64,000 nucleotides of DNA from Ancylobacter radicis. Lineage in GTDB: Bacteria; Pseudomonadota; Alphaproteobacteria; Rhizobiales; Xanthobacteraceae. Below the pieces are notes generated by a model. The model saw only the letters and a program-made list of their open reading frames with translations, did not search any database and was not told where the DNA came from. The stretch covers positions 186,001-250,000 of the forward strand of contig NZ_JAHCQH010000020.1 in assembly GCF_018449475.1 (NCBI RefSeq), written 5' to 3'. Below are positions 45,637 to 54,336 of the stretch, piece after piece (the stretch's first letter is position 1; every line of letters begins with the position of its first letter). The position numbers were made by a program, and so were the translations under genes.

Positions 45637-46398
45637 TCAGGCGAGGGTGATGGCGGCGATCAGCCGGCCATAATCGGCCTCGCCGCGATGCGTCGCCCGA
45701 CGGTAGCTGAAGAAGCGGCCCTCGTCCGCATAGGTGTCGAGGCCGAGGTCGTCGATGGTGCCGACGCCGATCCGCGCCAGCCGCGCGGCGATGTAGCCGG
45801 GCAGGTCGAACAGCGCGTGGTGCTGGCGCGTCGAGGGAATGAGGAAGCGGTCATTGGCCGGGTCGAGCCCGGTCAGTGTCGCGATAAAGTCGGGACCGAC
45901 CTCATAGCTCGGCTGGCGGATCAGCGGGCCGATGGCGGCGACCATGTTCTCGCGCCGGGCGCCGAGTTCCTCCATGCGGGCGACGGTGGACTCCAGAACC
46001 CCGCCAACCGCGCCCTTCCAGCCGGCATGGGCGGCGCCGACGACGCGGGCCTCTCCATCGGCGAACAGCACCGGGCCGCAATCGGCGATGGCGACGCCCG
46101 CCGCGACGCCCGGTGTGCGGGTCGCCACCGCATCGGCCTTGGGCCGCCCGGCCCAGGGGGCATCGACCACCACGCAATCGGGCGAATGGATCTGCCAGCA
46201 GGTGAGCAAATGCGTCTTCGGCACGCCGAGCGCCTGTGCCATGCGGGCGCGGTTCTCGGCCACATGGGCGGGGTCGTCATTCGAGCCGGTGCCGCCATTC
46301 AGTCCGGCGTAGAGCCCTTCCGAGACGCCGCCCTCGCGGGTGAAGAAGGCGTGGCGGATGCCCGGCAGGGCGGCAAGGGCTGATGATTCGACCTTCAT
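45637..46398 (-). CDS. pgeF: Peptidoglycan editing factor PgeF (YfiH / laccase-domain family)
   Basis: A protein of 253 residues. The conserved metal-site motifs are CWQIHSPDCV, IADCGPVLFAD and GAAHAGWKGAVGG; RHAFFTREGGVSEG opens the domain and FFSYRRATHRGEADYGR closes it. PgeF removes misincorporated L-Ser from peptidoglycan precursors in E. coli. Its start overlaps the midA stop (ATGA), placing it in the lgt operon. Confidence 0.92.
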   Translation of the reverse strand: MKVESSALAALPGIRHAFFTREGGVSEGLYAGLNGGTGSNDDPAHVAENRARMAQALGVPKTHLLTCWQIHSPDCVVVDAPWAGRPKADAVATRTPGVAAGVAIADCGPVLFADGEARVVGAAHAGWKGAVGGVLESTVARMEELGARRENMVAAIGPLIRQPSYEVGPDFIATLTGLDPANDRFLIPSTRQHHALFDLPGYIAARLARIGVGTIDDLGLDTYADEGRFFSYRRATHRGEADYGRLIAAITLA

Positions 46399-47525
46399 GC
46401 GGCGGTGTCCCTGAATTCCTCGTCGGCGGCGAATCCGGCGATCTCGCCCAGCGCAGGATGCACCAGAGCGAGCGCCTTGAAGAGGGTGCCCATCTGCCCC
46501 TCGCCGGAACCGGCAAGGCGGGCATGAGCGGCGGCGATGGCGGTGCAGGTCGTGGCATCCGCGTTGCGGCTCAGCCGCTCGGCGCGGGCGCCGATGCCGA
46601 GCCGTTCCAGCAGGGCGCCCTGGGGGATGGGACCGAAGGCGCGGGCGCCCATGCCGCGCGCGGCGCGGGCCAGCGCGGCGAAGTCGACATGGGCGGTGAG
46701 GTCCGCCGCACCGGGATGGGCCAGTACATCGTCATAGGCGTGGGCGCGCAACGCCTGAAGCGTGTCGCCGAAGCCGCCGCCCGGATCGCGCTCCCCGGCA
46801 TGGCCGTAATCGATAAAGAGCGTCGCCCCGCCGGTCGCCGCGAGGCGGGCGCCGATCTTTTCCGCCATCGACAGACCGGCGGGGCAGATTTCCAGAATCG
46901 CGCCGGGAGCGGCGGCGCGCAGCCGGGCCTCGCCCCGCGCATCGAGCCGGGCGCCCGGCCGCAGGCCGAAAGCGAGCGCGCCCGCGTCATCGAGACCGAT
47001 CATGCGCTCGGCCAGACCTTCCGGGGTGCGCAGGAACTGGCGGATCGGCAGGGCGTCGACGAACTCGTTGGCGAGCAGGATCAGCGGGCCGGCGGGCAGT
47101 TCCTCGACCGACGCGGCCCAGTCGGCGCCATGTCCGGCGAGCGTTTGCGCCTGCCGGGCGCGCAGGCGCGGCGAGGCTTCCACCAGCACGACCCGCGCCG
47201 CGGCGTGGAAGCCGGGCACGATGCGGGTGGCGCGCAGCGCGTCCGCCATCATCGTGCCGCGTCCGGGGCCAAGCTCGGCGAGGATGAACGGGGAGGGTGC
47301 GCCGAGCCGCATCCACGTGTCCGCCGCCCACAGGCCGACGAGCTCGCCGAACATCTGGCTGATCTCCGGCGCGGTGACGAAATCGCCGTCCGCGCCGAAG
47401 GGCTCATGCGTCGTGTAGTAGCCGAGCGTCGGGTGGAACAGGCAGCGTTCCATATAGTCGGCGACCGTGATCGGCCCGGTGAGCGCGATGGCGCGGGCGA
47501 TCTCGGCGGCGAGCGGCGTCGTCAT
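46395..47525 (-). CDS. SAM-dependent methyltransferase MidA/NDUFAF7-like (DUF185)
   Basis: The product has 376 residues. Typical blocks are GPITVADYMERCLFHPTLGYY at the N-terminus, the SAM-binding LAELGPGRGTMMADALR, PLILLANEFVDALPIRQF, and LFIDYGHA. Mitochondrial NDUFAF7 of this family dimethylates an arginine of a complex I subunit; the bacterial substrate is not known. It overlaps both lgt (ATGA) and pgeF (ATGA), so the three are translated as a coupled unit. Confidence 0.92.
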   Translation of the reverse strand: MTTPLAAEIARAIALTGPITVADYMERCLFHPTLGYYTTHEPFGADGDFVTAPEISQMFGELVGLWAADTWMRLGAPSPFILAELGPGRGTMMADALRATRIVPGFHAAARVVLVEASPRLRARQAQTLAGHGADWAASVEELPAGPLILLANEFVDALPIRQFLRTPEGLAERMIGLDDAGALAFGLRPGARLDARGEARLRAAAPGAILEICPAGLSMAEKIGARLAATGGATLFIDYGHAGERDPGGGFGDTLQALRAHAYDDVLAHPGAADLTAHVDFAALARAARGMGARAFGPIPQGALLERLGIGARAERLSRNADATTCTAIAAAHARLAGSGEGQMGTLFKALALVHPALGEIAGFAADEEFRDTAA

Positions 47526-48373
47526 ACCGGCGCGTCGGCCGAGAGCGCCGGGCGGCGGCGGGCGCGGGCGACGAGCGCCAGGCCGACGGCGAGCATGGGC
47601 AGGGAGAGCAGCATCCCCATGGTCAGCCAGCCGCCCGCGAGATAGCCGAGCTGCGGGTCGGGCTCGCGGAAGAACTCCACGAAGATGCGGGCGCAGCCAT
47701 AGAGGAAGACGAACAGGCCGGCGACCGTGCCCGGCCGGGTGAGCGCGCCGGCGCGGATGGCAAGCTGAAGCATGATGAAGATGAGAAGTCCTTCCAGCCC
47801 GGCCTCATAGAGCTGGCTGGGATGGCGCGGCTCCGGTCCGCCATGGGGGAACACCATGGCCCAGGCGACATCGGTCGGGCGGCCCCACAGCTCGCCATTG
47901 ATGAAATTGGCCAGCCGCCCGAAGAACAGGCCGATCGGCACCACGGCGGCGGCGATGTCCAGCATCGACACGAAGGCCAGCCCGCGCTTCCGGCAAAACA
48001 GGTACATGGCGAGGATGGAGCCGAGGAAGCCGCCATGGAAGGCCATGCCGCCATGCCAGACGGTGAGCGCCTGAAGCGGATTCTCGATGTAATAGGCGAG
48101 GTTGTAGAACAGCACATAGCCGATGCGCCCGCCGAGGATGACGCCGAAGGCGATCCACACCACCGCGTCGTCGAAGGCTTCCGGCGGGATCGGCGAGCGC
48201 CCGCCCCACAGCGCCGGGCGCTCGCACAGCCGCTTGGCCATCCACCAGCCGAGCAGCAGCCCGGCCACATAGGCGAGGGCGTACCAGCGTATGGCAAACG
48301 GCCCGAGCTCGATCAGCACGGGGTCGATGCTCGGGAAGGGCAGGACGAGGAAGGGCGGAGCAAGCATGGGCAT
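47522..48373 (-). CDS. lgt: Prolipoprotein diacylglyceryl transferase
   Basis: A protein of 283 residues from the ATG at 48373 (another at 48367); the frame is open to 48607 but without membrane features. Lgt transfers diacylglycerol from phosphatidylglycerol to the lipobox Cys of prolipoproteins. The motifs VWHGGMAFHGGFLG (essential His region) and GRLANFINGELWGRP (Lgt signature) are intact, within about seven membrane segments. It leads the lgt-midA-pgeF-M24 operon and is divergent from ubiK. Confidence 0.96.
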   Translation of the reverse strand: MPMLAPPFLVLPFPSIDPVLIELGPFAIRWYALAYVAGLLLGWWMAKRLCERPALWGGRSPIPPEAFDDAVVWIAFGVILGGRIGYVLFYNLAYYIENPLQALTVWHGGMAFHGGFLGSILAMYLFCRKRGLAFVSMLDIAAAVVPIGLFFGRLANFINGELWGRPTDVAWAMVFPHGGPEPRHPSQLYEAGLEGLLIFIMLQLAIRAGALTRPGTVAGLFVFLYGCARIFVEFFREPDPQLGYLAGGWLTMGMLLSLPMLAVGLALVARARRRPALSADAPV

Positions 48374-48659
48374 GGGAGGCTTTGCGACGGAGGCGGGAGG
48401 GCAGCACGAACGCCGCGCCAGAGCAAGGGAGAGCTGAGGGCGCGCCCGGCGATCACACGGGCCCCGTGGAGCGGCGAGCGGTCGGGCCGGCCGATTTCTG
48501 TGGCCCGATGCCGGGATCTTGCACTCCCTCTTGCCCGCGCGGCGTGACAGGATCAAGGCGGGCAGGCTATACCCTCGCCCCTTGCGGAGGACCCGCCAGC
48601 GCCCCATTCTCCCCCTAAAGAGGCGCTAGACGCGACGGGCCTCAGCCGGGAGTAAGGAC

Positions 48660-48926
48660 ATGACCCAAACCAACAGCCGTATCTTCGACGATTTCGCCCG
48701 GCTGATGAACGATGCCGCGGGCGTGGCGTCCGGCGTGCGCCGCGAGGCCGAGACGGTCATGCGCTCCCAGGCCGAGCGCATCCTGCGCGAACTCGACGTG
48801 GTGACGCGCGAGGAATTCGAGACCGTGAAAGAACTCGCCGCCGCCGCGCGCGAGGAAAATGAGCGTCTCGAAGCCCGCATCGCCGCGCTCGAAGCGAAAA
48901 TCAGCCCGCCGGATTCGCTCGGCTGA
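48660..48926 (+). CDS. ubiK: Ubiquinone biosynthesis accessory factor UbiK (BMFP family)
   Basis: A protein of 88 residues with an N-terminal amphipathic helix (RIFDDFARLMNDAAGVASG) and a C-terminal coiled coil (VVTREEFETVKELAAAAREE; LEARIAALEAKI), the BMFP/UbiK layout. In E. coli UbiK assists the Ubi metabolon with UbiJ. The ATG lies a few bases after GGGAGTAAGGAC. Divergent from lgt, 286 bases apart. Confidence 0.9.
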   Translation: MTQTNSRIFDDFARLMNDAAGVASGVRREAETVMRSQAERILRELDVVTREEFETVKELAAAAREENERLEARIAALEAKISPPDSLG

Positions 48927-49152
48927 CCCATCCCGATTGTGGATGCGGCGCATCGCCGCTTGCGGCAACGCCGCGAATCCCGACACCCTTGCCTCGGGCC
49001 GTCCATCCGGCGGTCCAGGCCGACGGTCTCAGTGAGGTGCCTATCCAGCGCGATAAAGTCGACAACGGCGCATTTCCTTCCCGGAGCGCCTGCGAGGCCC
49101 GAGCGTTGTACGCGTCCACGCTGCGTCCGTGCCCACCCTCGCGAGGTCGAGC

Positions 49153-49650
49153 ATGACCTATACTGACTTCGAGTCCGACACCCACCTCAATCCTCTGGAT
49201 CTGGTCGAGCGCATGGCTGCGCTCAATGAATGGGCGTTCGAGCGTTCGGCCGAGGACGAGATCACCATCTCGATCGAAGGCCGCTGGACCGATTGCCATG
49301 TCTCCTTCCAGTGGATGGACGAGGTGGAGGCGCTGCATATCGCCTGCGCCTTCGACCTGAAAGTGCCGGAGAAGCGCAAGACCGAGGTGCTGCGCCTGCT
49401 CTCGCTGATCAATGAGCAGATGTGGATCGGCCATTTCGACCTCTGGTCGAAGGAAGGCGTGATCATGTTCCGCCACGCCCTCCTGCTCGCCGGCGCGGAA
49501 GCGACCGACCGGCAGTGCGAAGTGCTGATGGAATGCGCCATCGAGGCGGTGGAACGCTATTTCCCGGCCTTCCAGTTCGTCGTTTGGGCCGGCAAGTCGG
49601 CCCGCGAGGCGATGGACGCCACGCTGTTCGAGACCGTCGGCGAGGCGTGA
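49153..49650 (+). CDS. YbjN domain-containing protein
   Basis: The product has 165 residues from the ATG at 49153 (GCGAGG upstream). The alphaproteobacterial YbjN pattern is clear: DLVERMAALNEWAFER, then WTDCHVSFQWMDEVEALHIAC, and NEQMWIGHFDLWSKEGVIMF (given in pieces). YbjN resembles type III secretion chaperones in fold; its role is not known, though E. coli YbjN affects motility and stress. It stands between ubiK and proC, a common order in this group. Confidence 0.9.
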   Translation: MTYTDFESDTHLNPLDLVERMAALNEWAFERSAEDEITISIEGRWTDCHVSFQWMDEVEALHIACAFDLKVPEKRKTEVLRLLSLINEQMWIGHFDLWSKEGVIMFRHALLLAGAEATDRQCEVLMECAIEAVERYFPAFQFVVWAGKSAREAMDATLFETVGEA

Positions 49651-49723
49651 GCAGCCGGGTTTAAGCGGGGGCGGGCGATACGTCGCCTGCCCTTCGCTCT
49701 CGTCTCGTGCGGCGACCAAGCGA

Positions 49724-49873
49724 TCCTGCGTGCTTCGAGGCCGGCTTGGCAGCCGGCACCTCAGCATGACGAACGTCGTCGCGGTGCCGGACATGACCTT
49801 GCTCTCATGGATTTCGATATCTCAGGTGCACCGTCATCCTGAGGTGCCCGGCAGGGCCGGGCCTCGAAGGATG
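49724..49873. repeat. Two family B palindromic repeats before proC
   Basis: Copy 1 (49724-49770) carries CTTCGAGGCCGGC... to ...CACCTCAGCATGACG, with a few changes from the phn copies. Copy 2 (49832-49873) is inverted and better preserved (CGTCATCCTGAGGTG... to ...CCTCGAAGGATG). As at 4722-4845 the two copies face each other with a spacer of about 60 bases (43 in the phn pair), so the facing pair may be the real unit. The rest of the 360-base gap 49651-50010 shows no gene. Confidence 0.82.
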
Positions 49874-50010
49874 CTCACGCGCAACGCCGCCGCCTGACCG
49901 CCCCCGCCAAAACCGTGGATGCGCGGCGCGGGGGCGGGCATCCCGGCGCGGGACGGGATATGCTGCGGTCAGAAACGGCCTCCCTTCCGCATCAGACTCA
50001 GAGTTTCCCC

Positions 50011-50835
50011 ATGGTGACACTTTCCGACATTCCCGGCCGCGTGCTGCTGGTTGGCGCCGGCAAGATGGGCGGCGCCATGCTGGAGGGATGGATCGGCCTC
50101 GGGCTGGAGCCGGCGCGCATCGCCGTCATCGATCCCGGCCCGCCTTCCGAGGTGGCGGCGCTGCTGGAGGCGCGCGGCGTGGCGCTGAACCCGCTGAATG
50201 GTGGCCCGCCCGCCGTCATGCTGCTGGCGGTGAAGCCGCAGGTGGCGCCGGAGGTGCTCGCCAAGGTCGCCCCATTGGCCGGGCCGCAGACGCTGATCGT
50301 CTCGGTGATGGCCGGACGCACGCTCGGTTTTCTTGAAGCCGCCTTTGCGCCGGGCACGGCCGTGGTGCGCTCCATCCCCAACACGCCGGCGGCGATCGGG
50401 CGCGGCGTCACCGTCGCGGTGCCCAATGCGGCGGTCACGCCGACGCAGATGAGCATCGCCGACGCGCTGCTGCGCGCCAGCGGCGGGGTGGAATGGGTCG
50501 AGGAGGAGGCGCTGATCGACGTCGCCACCGCCGTTTCCGGTTCCGGCCCGGCCTATGTGTTCCTGCTCGCGGAGGCGCTGGCGGCCGCCGGGGCGCAGGC
50601 CGGGCTGCCGGCCGACATGGCCGACCGGCTGGCGCGGGCCACCGTCGCCGGGGCCGGCGAACTGATGATCCGTTCCGGTATCGAGCCGGCGCAGCTCCGC
50701 AAGAATGTCACGTCGCCCAACGGCACCACGGCGGCGGCGCTGGCCGTGCTGATGGATGAGGAGCGCGGCTTCGTTCCGCTGCTTACCGAGGCGGTGCTTG
50801 CCGCCGCACGCCGCTCGCGCGAACTCGCCGGCTGA
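50011..50835 (+). CDS. proC: Pyrroline-5-carboxylate reductase
   Basis: A protein of 274 residues from the ATG at 50011 (the frame opens at 49915). It makes proline from pyrroline-5-carboxylate with NAD(P)H. The Rossmann motif LLVGAGKMGGAMLEGW, the RSIPNTPAAIGRG loop and the C-terminal signature AVSGSGPAYVFLLAEAL with TSPNGTTAAAL are all present. No operon partner is evident; the TetR-like gene follows after 111 bases. Confidence 0.95.
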   Translation: MVTLSDIPGRVLLVGAGKMGGAMLEGWIGLGLEPARIAVIDPGPPSEVAALLEARGVALNPLNGGPPAVMLLAVKPQVAPEVLAKVAPLAGPQTLIVSVMAGRTLGFLEAAFAPGTAVVRSIPNTPAAIGRGVTVAVPNAAVTPTQMSIADALLRASGGVEWVEEEALIDVATAVSGSGPAYVFLLAEALAAAGAQAGLPADMADRLARATVAGAGELMIRSGIEPAQLRKNVTSPNGTTAAALAVLMDEERGFVPLLTEAVLAAARRSRELAG

Positions 50836-50946
50836 GGCGTTCACCGGTATTTGCGCATGGTGGGGGTCGAGCTGCGCCTCGTCCCCTTCTCCTGACCAGT
50901 CCGAATACCTAGATTGAGGAAAGAACGTTCAGGACAGGAGGTCACG

Positions 50947-51807
50947 ATGGCACGCTCATCCGGAACGAAGGCGCCGACCGACGGCGAGACCACCGGCAAC
51001 ACGCCAGCGACCCAAACGACGGGAGCCAAGACGACCGGAGCCAAGACGACCGGAGCCAAGGCGGCTGGGGCGAAGACCGCCAGCGTCAAGACGTCCGCCG
51101 CCAAGGCCCCTTCCGACAGCACGGACACTTCGACGGCAGCCAGCACGCCGGTGCCGAACGCGGCCGCTGCGCGCGACGAGGCGCGGGCGGCGATCCTCGA
51201 CAGCTTCCTCGTCCTGCTGGCCGAGCGGCCCTTCGAGCGCATCAGCCTCGGCGATGTTGCCGAACGGGCCGGCGTCTCGCTGGCGGAATTGCGCGCCGCC
51301 TATGGCTCGACCTTCGACATGGTGTCGGCCTTCGTGCGCGAGACCGACCGCAAGGTTCTGGCCGGCCCGACCGACGACATGGCGGACGAGCCGGCGCGCG
51401 ACCGGTTGTTCGATGTGCTGATGCGCCGGCTGGATGCGCTCGGCCCTCATAAGGGCGCGCTGCGCTCGCTCGCCGAATCGGCCCGGCGCAACCCGTTCTT
51501 CGCCCTCGCGCTGAACCGCCTCGCGGTGCGCTCGCAGCAATGGATGCTGGCAGCCGCGAAGATCGACACGGCCGGCCTCAAGGGCGCGGTGCGGGCGCAG
51601 GGGCTGGCCCTGGTCTATGCCCGCGTGCTGCAGACCTTCCTGCGCGACGAGGACCCCGCTTTGGCCCGCACCATGGCCGCGCTCGACCGCGAACTCGACA
51701 AGGGCCAGCGGGCGCTCGGCCTTCTGGAAGGCGCGGTGCGTCTTGCCACGGGCGGCCGGCGGGGCCAGAAGGAAGCCCAGCCGCCGGAGGAACCGGCCGC
51801 AGCCTGA
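50947..51807 (+). CDS. TetR-family regulator with a repetitive Lys/Ala/Thr-rich N-terminus
   Basis: A 286-residue protein with a strong ribosome site (AGGAGG) before the ATG at 50947. The first 75 residues are low-complexity, with tandem TTGAK units and further Ala/Lys/Ser. A TetR helix-turn-helix follows ([39 protein letters not shown]), then a helical ligand domain. The basic tail resembles histone-H1-like or AlgP-like DNA-binding tails. It precedes csaA by 23 bases. Ligand and targets unknown. Confidence 0.85.
   Translation: MARSSGTKAPTDGETTGNTPATQTTGAKTTGAKTTGAKAAGAKTASVKTSAAKAPSDSTDTSTAASTPVPNAAAARDEARAAILDSFLVLLAERPFERISLGDVAERAGVSLAELRAAYGSTFDMVSAFVRETDRKVLAGPTDDMADEPARDRLFDVLMRRLDALGPHKGALRSLAESARRNPFFALALNRLAVRSQQWMLAAAKIDTAGLKGAVRAQGLALVYARVLQTFLRDEDPALARTMAALDRELDKGQRALGLLEGAVRLATGGRRGQKEAQPPEEPAAA
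51016..51075. repeat. In-frame 15-bp tandem repeat in the TetR-like gene
   Basis: Three near-identical 15-bp units (ACGACSGGAGCCAAG) at 51016-51030, 51031-51045 and 51046-51060, plus a diverged fourth at 51061-51075. They encode [20 protein letters not shown]. Unit length is a multiple of three, so copy-number change would keep the frame. Confidence 0.9.
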
Positions 51808-51830
51808 AGCCGAGACGGAAGGGGATCATC

Positions 51831-52184
51831 GTGAGCCTGGCGCCCAGCGAGCCGATTTCATTCGCCGATTTCCTCAAGGTCGACATCCGCGTCGGCACGA
51901 TCATCCAGGCCGAGCCCTTCCCGGAGGCGCGCAAGCCGGCGATCAAGCTGGTGATCGACTTCGGCCCGCATATCGGCTGCAAGAAGTCCTCGGCGCAGAT
52001 CACCCTGCATTACGCGGCGGAGGATCTGGTCGGCCGGCAGGTCGCGGCGGTGGTCAATTTCCCGCCGCGCCAGATCGGGCCGATGATGTCGGAAGTGCTC
52101 ACCCTCGGCTTCCCGGACGAGGACGGCGCGGTGGTGCTGTTCAAGCCCGACCGCGAGGTGCCGAACGGCGCAAGGCTGTTCTGA
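51831..52184 (+). CDS. csaA: CsaA-like tRNA-binding protein
   Basis: A single OB-fold protein of 117 residues from a GTG at 51831 with GGAAGGGG upstream. The start [19 protein letters not shown] and the later CKKSSAQIT and [17 protein letters not shown] are CsaA/EMAP-II features. CsaA binds tRNA and has been described as a secretion chaperone in Bacillus. The longer frame to 51540 is a shadow of the TetR-like gene. Convergent with the histidine kinase gene. Confidence 0.92.
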   Translation: MSLAPSEPISFADFLKVDIRVGTIIQAEPFPEARKPAIKLVIDFGPHIGCKKSSAQITLHYAAEDLVGRQVAAVVNFPPRQIGPMMSEVLTLGFPDEDGAVVLFKPDREVPNGARLF

Positions 52185-52196
52185 GGCGTCGTCGCC

Positions 52197-53600
52197 TCAC
52201 ACCGGGATCCGCACCGTCGCGCGCAAGCCGCCCATCGGGCTCTCGCCGAGGCTGATATCGCCGCCATGGGAGCGGGCGGCGTCGCGGGCGATGGTGAGGC
52301 CGAGGCCGGAGCCGCCGGCATCCTGGTTGCGCGCATCGTCGAGCCGCACGAAGGGGCGGAACACGTCCTCCCGCTTGTCCGGCGCGATGCCCGGCCCGTC
52401 ATCGTCCACCAGCACGGTCAGCCAGCGGTCGTCGCGCATCGCGGTGATCTCGATGCGCGTGCCATGCCGCCACGCATTGGCGGCGAGATTGGCGAGGCAG
52501 CGGCGGAAGGCATCGGCGCGGATCATCACCATCGGGTCGCCGGTGAACACCGCGCTCACCGTCGCGCCGTGGCGCTCGGCATTGTGGCGCGTGTCCTCGA
52601 TGATGCGGGAGACGTCGGCCAGCACCGGGGTTTCGCCATTATCGTCGCGGGCGAAGGCGAGATAGGCCTCCAGCATGTTCTGGAGTTCGTCCACATCCTT
52701 GCGCAACCCTTCCGTGTCCGGGCTGTCGCCGATCAGCGCCAGCTCCAGCTTGAAGCGGGTGAGGATGGTGCGCATGTCGTGGCTCACGCCCGCCAGCATG
52801 GTGGTGCGCTGCTCGATCTGCCGCTCGATGCGCCGGCGCATCTCCAGGAAGGCCAGCGCCGCGCCGCGCACCTCGCGCGCGCCGCGCGGGCGAAAGCCGG
52901 TCACGTCGCGCCCCTTGCCGAAGGCGATGGCGGCATCCGCCAGCGCCTCGATCGGCTTGATCTGGTTGCGCAGAAACAGGATGGCGACGGCCAGCAGCAC
53001 CAGCGAGGTGCCGACCATCCAGACCAGGAAGATGTGCGAATTGGACAGATAGGCCTGGGTGCGGCGGGCGAACACGCGCAGCACCATGCCGTCCAGCTGC
53101 ACCCGCACCTCGATGAGGTTCGAATTGCCGACCGTGTCGGTCCAGAACGGGCGGCGCAGGCGCTTGCCCAGTTCCCCCGTGAAATTGGAATCGAGGATCG
53201 AGAAAAACGGCTTGGGCCCCGGGGGCGGCAGGCGCTCGCCCGGCAGGAAATCCACCGTCAGCCCCATGGCCGACTGGGCGATCTGCTTGATCCGCTCCTG
53301 GTCGGCGCTGGTGGGAAAGGTGGCCGCCAGATCGGAAATTGCGGTGATGTCCTGCGACACGGCCGCCGAGAGGCGGCGCGTCACGGTGTTGTAGTGCCGC
53401 TCCATGAAGACGAAGGCGAGCACGGATTGCAGGATCACCATCGGCGTGACGATGATGATGAGCGAGCGGGCATAGAGCCCCTTGGGCATGATGCGGTTGA
53501 ACCAGGCGCCGAAGCGCGCATTGTTCTCGCGCATCCGCGCCTGCGTCAGGCGCAGCCGCTGCCGGGCGGCGCCCACCATATGGGTGTCGAGCAGGCTCAA
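52197..53600 (-). CDS. EnvZ-like sensor histidine kinase, partner of PetR-type regulator
   Basis: The product has 467 residues: two membrane segments (LIIIVTPMVILQSVLAFVF, about 47-65, and FLVWMVGTSLVLLAVAILFL, 191-210) flanking a periplasmic domain, a HAMP domain, H-box SHDMRTIL with His274, and an ATPase domain with N-box NLAANAWRHG, G1 DDDGPGIA and G2 GGSGLGL. Its start overlaps the response regulator stop (ATGA). This is an OmpR/EnvZ-type pair; the signal is unknown. Confidence 0.92.
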   Translation of the reverse strand: MSLLDTHMVGAARQRLRLTQARMRENNARFGAWFNRIMPKGLYARSLIIIVTPMVILQSVLAFVFMERHYNTVTRRLSAAVSQDITAISDLAATFPTSADQERIKQIAQSAMGLTVDFLPGERLPPPGPKPFFSILDSNFTGELGKRLRRPFWTDTVGNSNLIEVRVQLDGMVLRVFARRTQAYLSNSHIFLVWMVGTSLVLLAVAILFLRNQIKPIEALADAAIAFGKGRDVTGFRPRGAREVRGAALAFLEMRRRIERQIEQRTTMLAGVSHDMRTILTRFKLELALIGDSPDTEGLRKDVDELQNMLEAYLAFARDDNGETPVLADVSRIIEDTRHNAERHGATVSAVFTGDPMVMIRADAFRRCLANLAANAWRHGTRIEITAMRDDRWLTVLVDDDGPGIAPDKREDVFRPFVRLDDARNQDAGGSGLGLTIARDAARSHGGDISLGESPMGGLRATVRIPV

Positions 53601-54325
53601 GGCGCCACGACCAGGCGGTAGCCGACGCCCCGCACGGTCTGCACATAAGCGGGGTTGGCGGGATCGCGCTCGATCTTGCGGCGCAGGCGGTTGACCTGCA
53701 CATCCACCGCCCGGTCGCCGGCGGCGACGCCGGGCGCGACGAGGGCCTGGCGCGGCACCGTTTCGCCCGGCCGCTCGCCGAGCACGCGCAGCATGTCGCG
53801 CTCGCGGTCGGTAAGGCGCACCAGCTCGCCCTCGCGGGTGAGTTCGCCGCGCTCCAGATGGAAGATGAAGGGCCCGAAGCGCAGCGTCTCGATCGCCTGC
53901 GCCTGCGGGGTGGCGGAACGCTTGATGATGTTGCCGATGCGCAGCAGCAATTCGCGCGGCTCGAAGGGCTTGGCGAGATAATCGTCGGCGCCGATCTCCA
54001 GCCCCTGGATGCGGTCGCTGGTCTCCGAGCGGGCGGTGAGCATGAGGATCGGCACGCTCGACTGCGTGCGCACGTGACGCGCCAGCTCGAAGCCGTTCTC
54101 GCCGGGCATCATCACGTCGAGGATCAGCAGATCGAAGGTGAGCCCGCCGAGCCGCGCGCGGGCATCCGCCGCCGATTCGGCGGTGGTCACGCGGTAGCCA
54201 TGCTCGGTGAGGAAGCGCGAGAGCAGGTCGCGGATGCGGCGGTCGTCGTCGACGATCAGCAGGTGGACGGCGTCGTCGGCGGGCATGGTCTTCACCGTCG
54301 CTGTGCCGGTGGCGGCGTTGAGCAT
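53597..54325 (-). CDS. petR: OmpR-family response regulator, PetR-like
   Basis: A protein of 242 residues with receiver domain HLLIVDDDRRIRDLL, phospho-acceptor Asp70 in LLILDVMMPGENG, the LTARSE and LAKPFEP switch blocks, and a winged-helix output domain (RTVRGVGYRL-type end, seen as VQTVRGVGYRLV). The order MarR-like, response regulator, histidine kinase beside ilvE is that of the petP-petR region in alphaproteobacteria; in Rhodobacter capsulatus PetR is needed for cytochrome bc1 expression. Transfer of that role here is inference. An internal Met14 is an alternative start. Confidence 0.87.
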   Translation of the reverse strand: MLNAATGTATVKTMPADDAVHLLIVDDDRRIRDLLSRFLTEHGYRVTTAESAADARARLGGLTFDLLILDVMMPGENGFELARHVRTQSSVPILMLTARSETSDRIQGLEIGADDYLAKPFEPRELLLRIGNIIKRSATPQAQAIETLRFGPFIFHLERGELTREGELVRLTDRERDMLRVLGERPGETVPRQALVAPGVAAGDRAVDVQVNRLRRKIERDPANPAYVQTVRGVGYRLVVAP

Positions 54326-54336
54326 GGCGTGTTCCT

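Noticed and set aside
51016..51075. Short tandem repeat considered as a CRISPR remnant
   Set aside because: Units are directly adjacent with no spacers, are 15 bp long and in frame in a protein gene.
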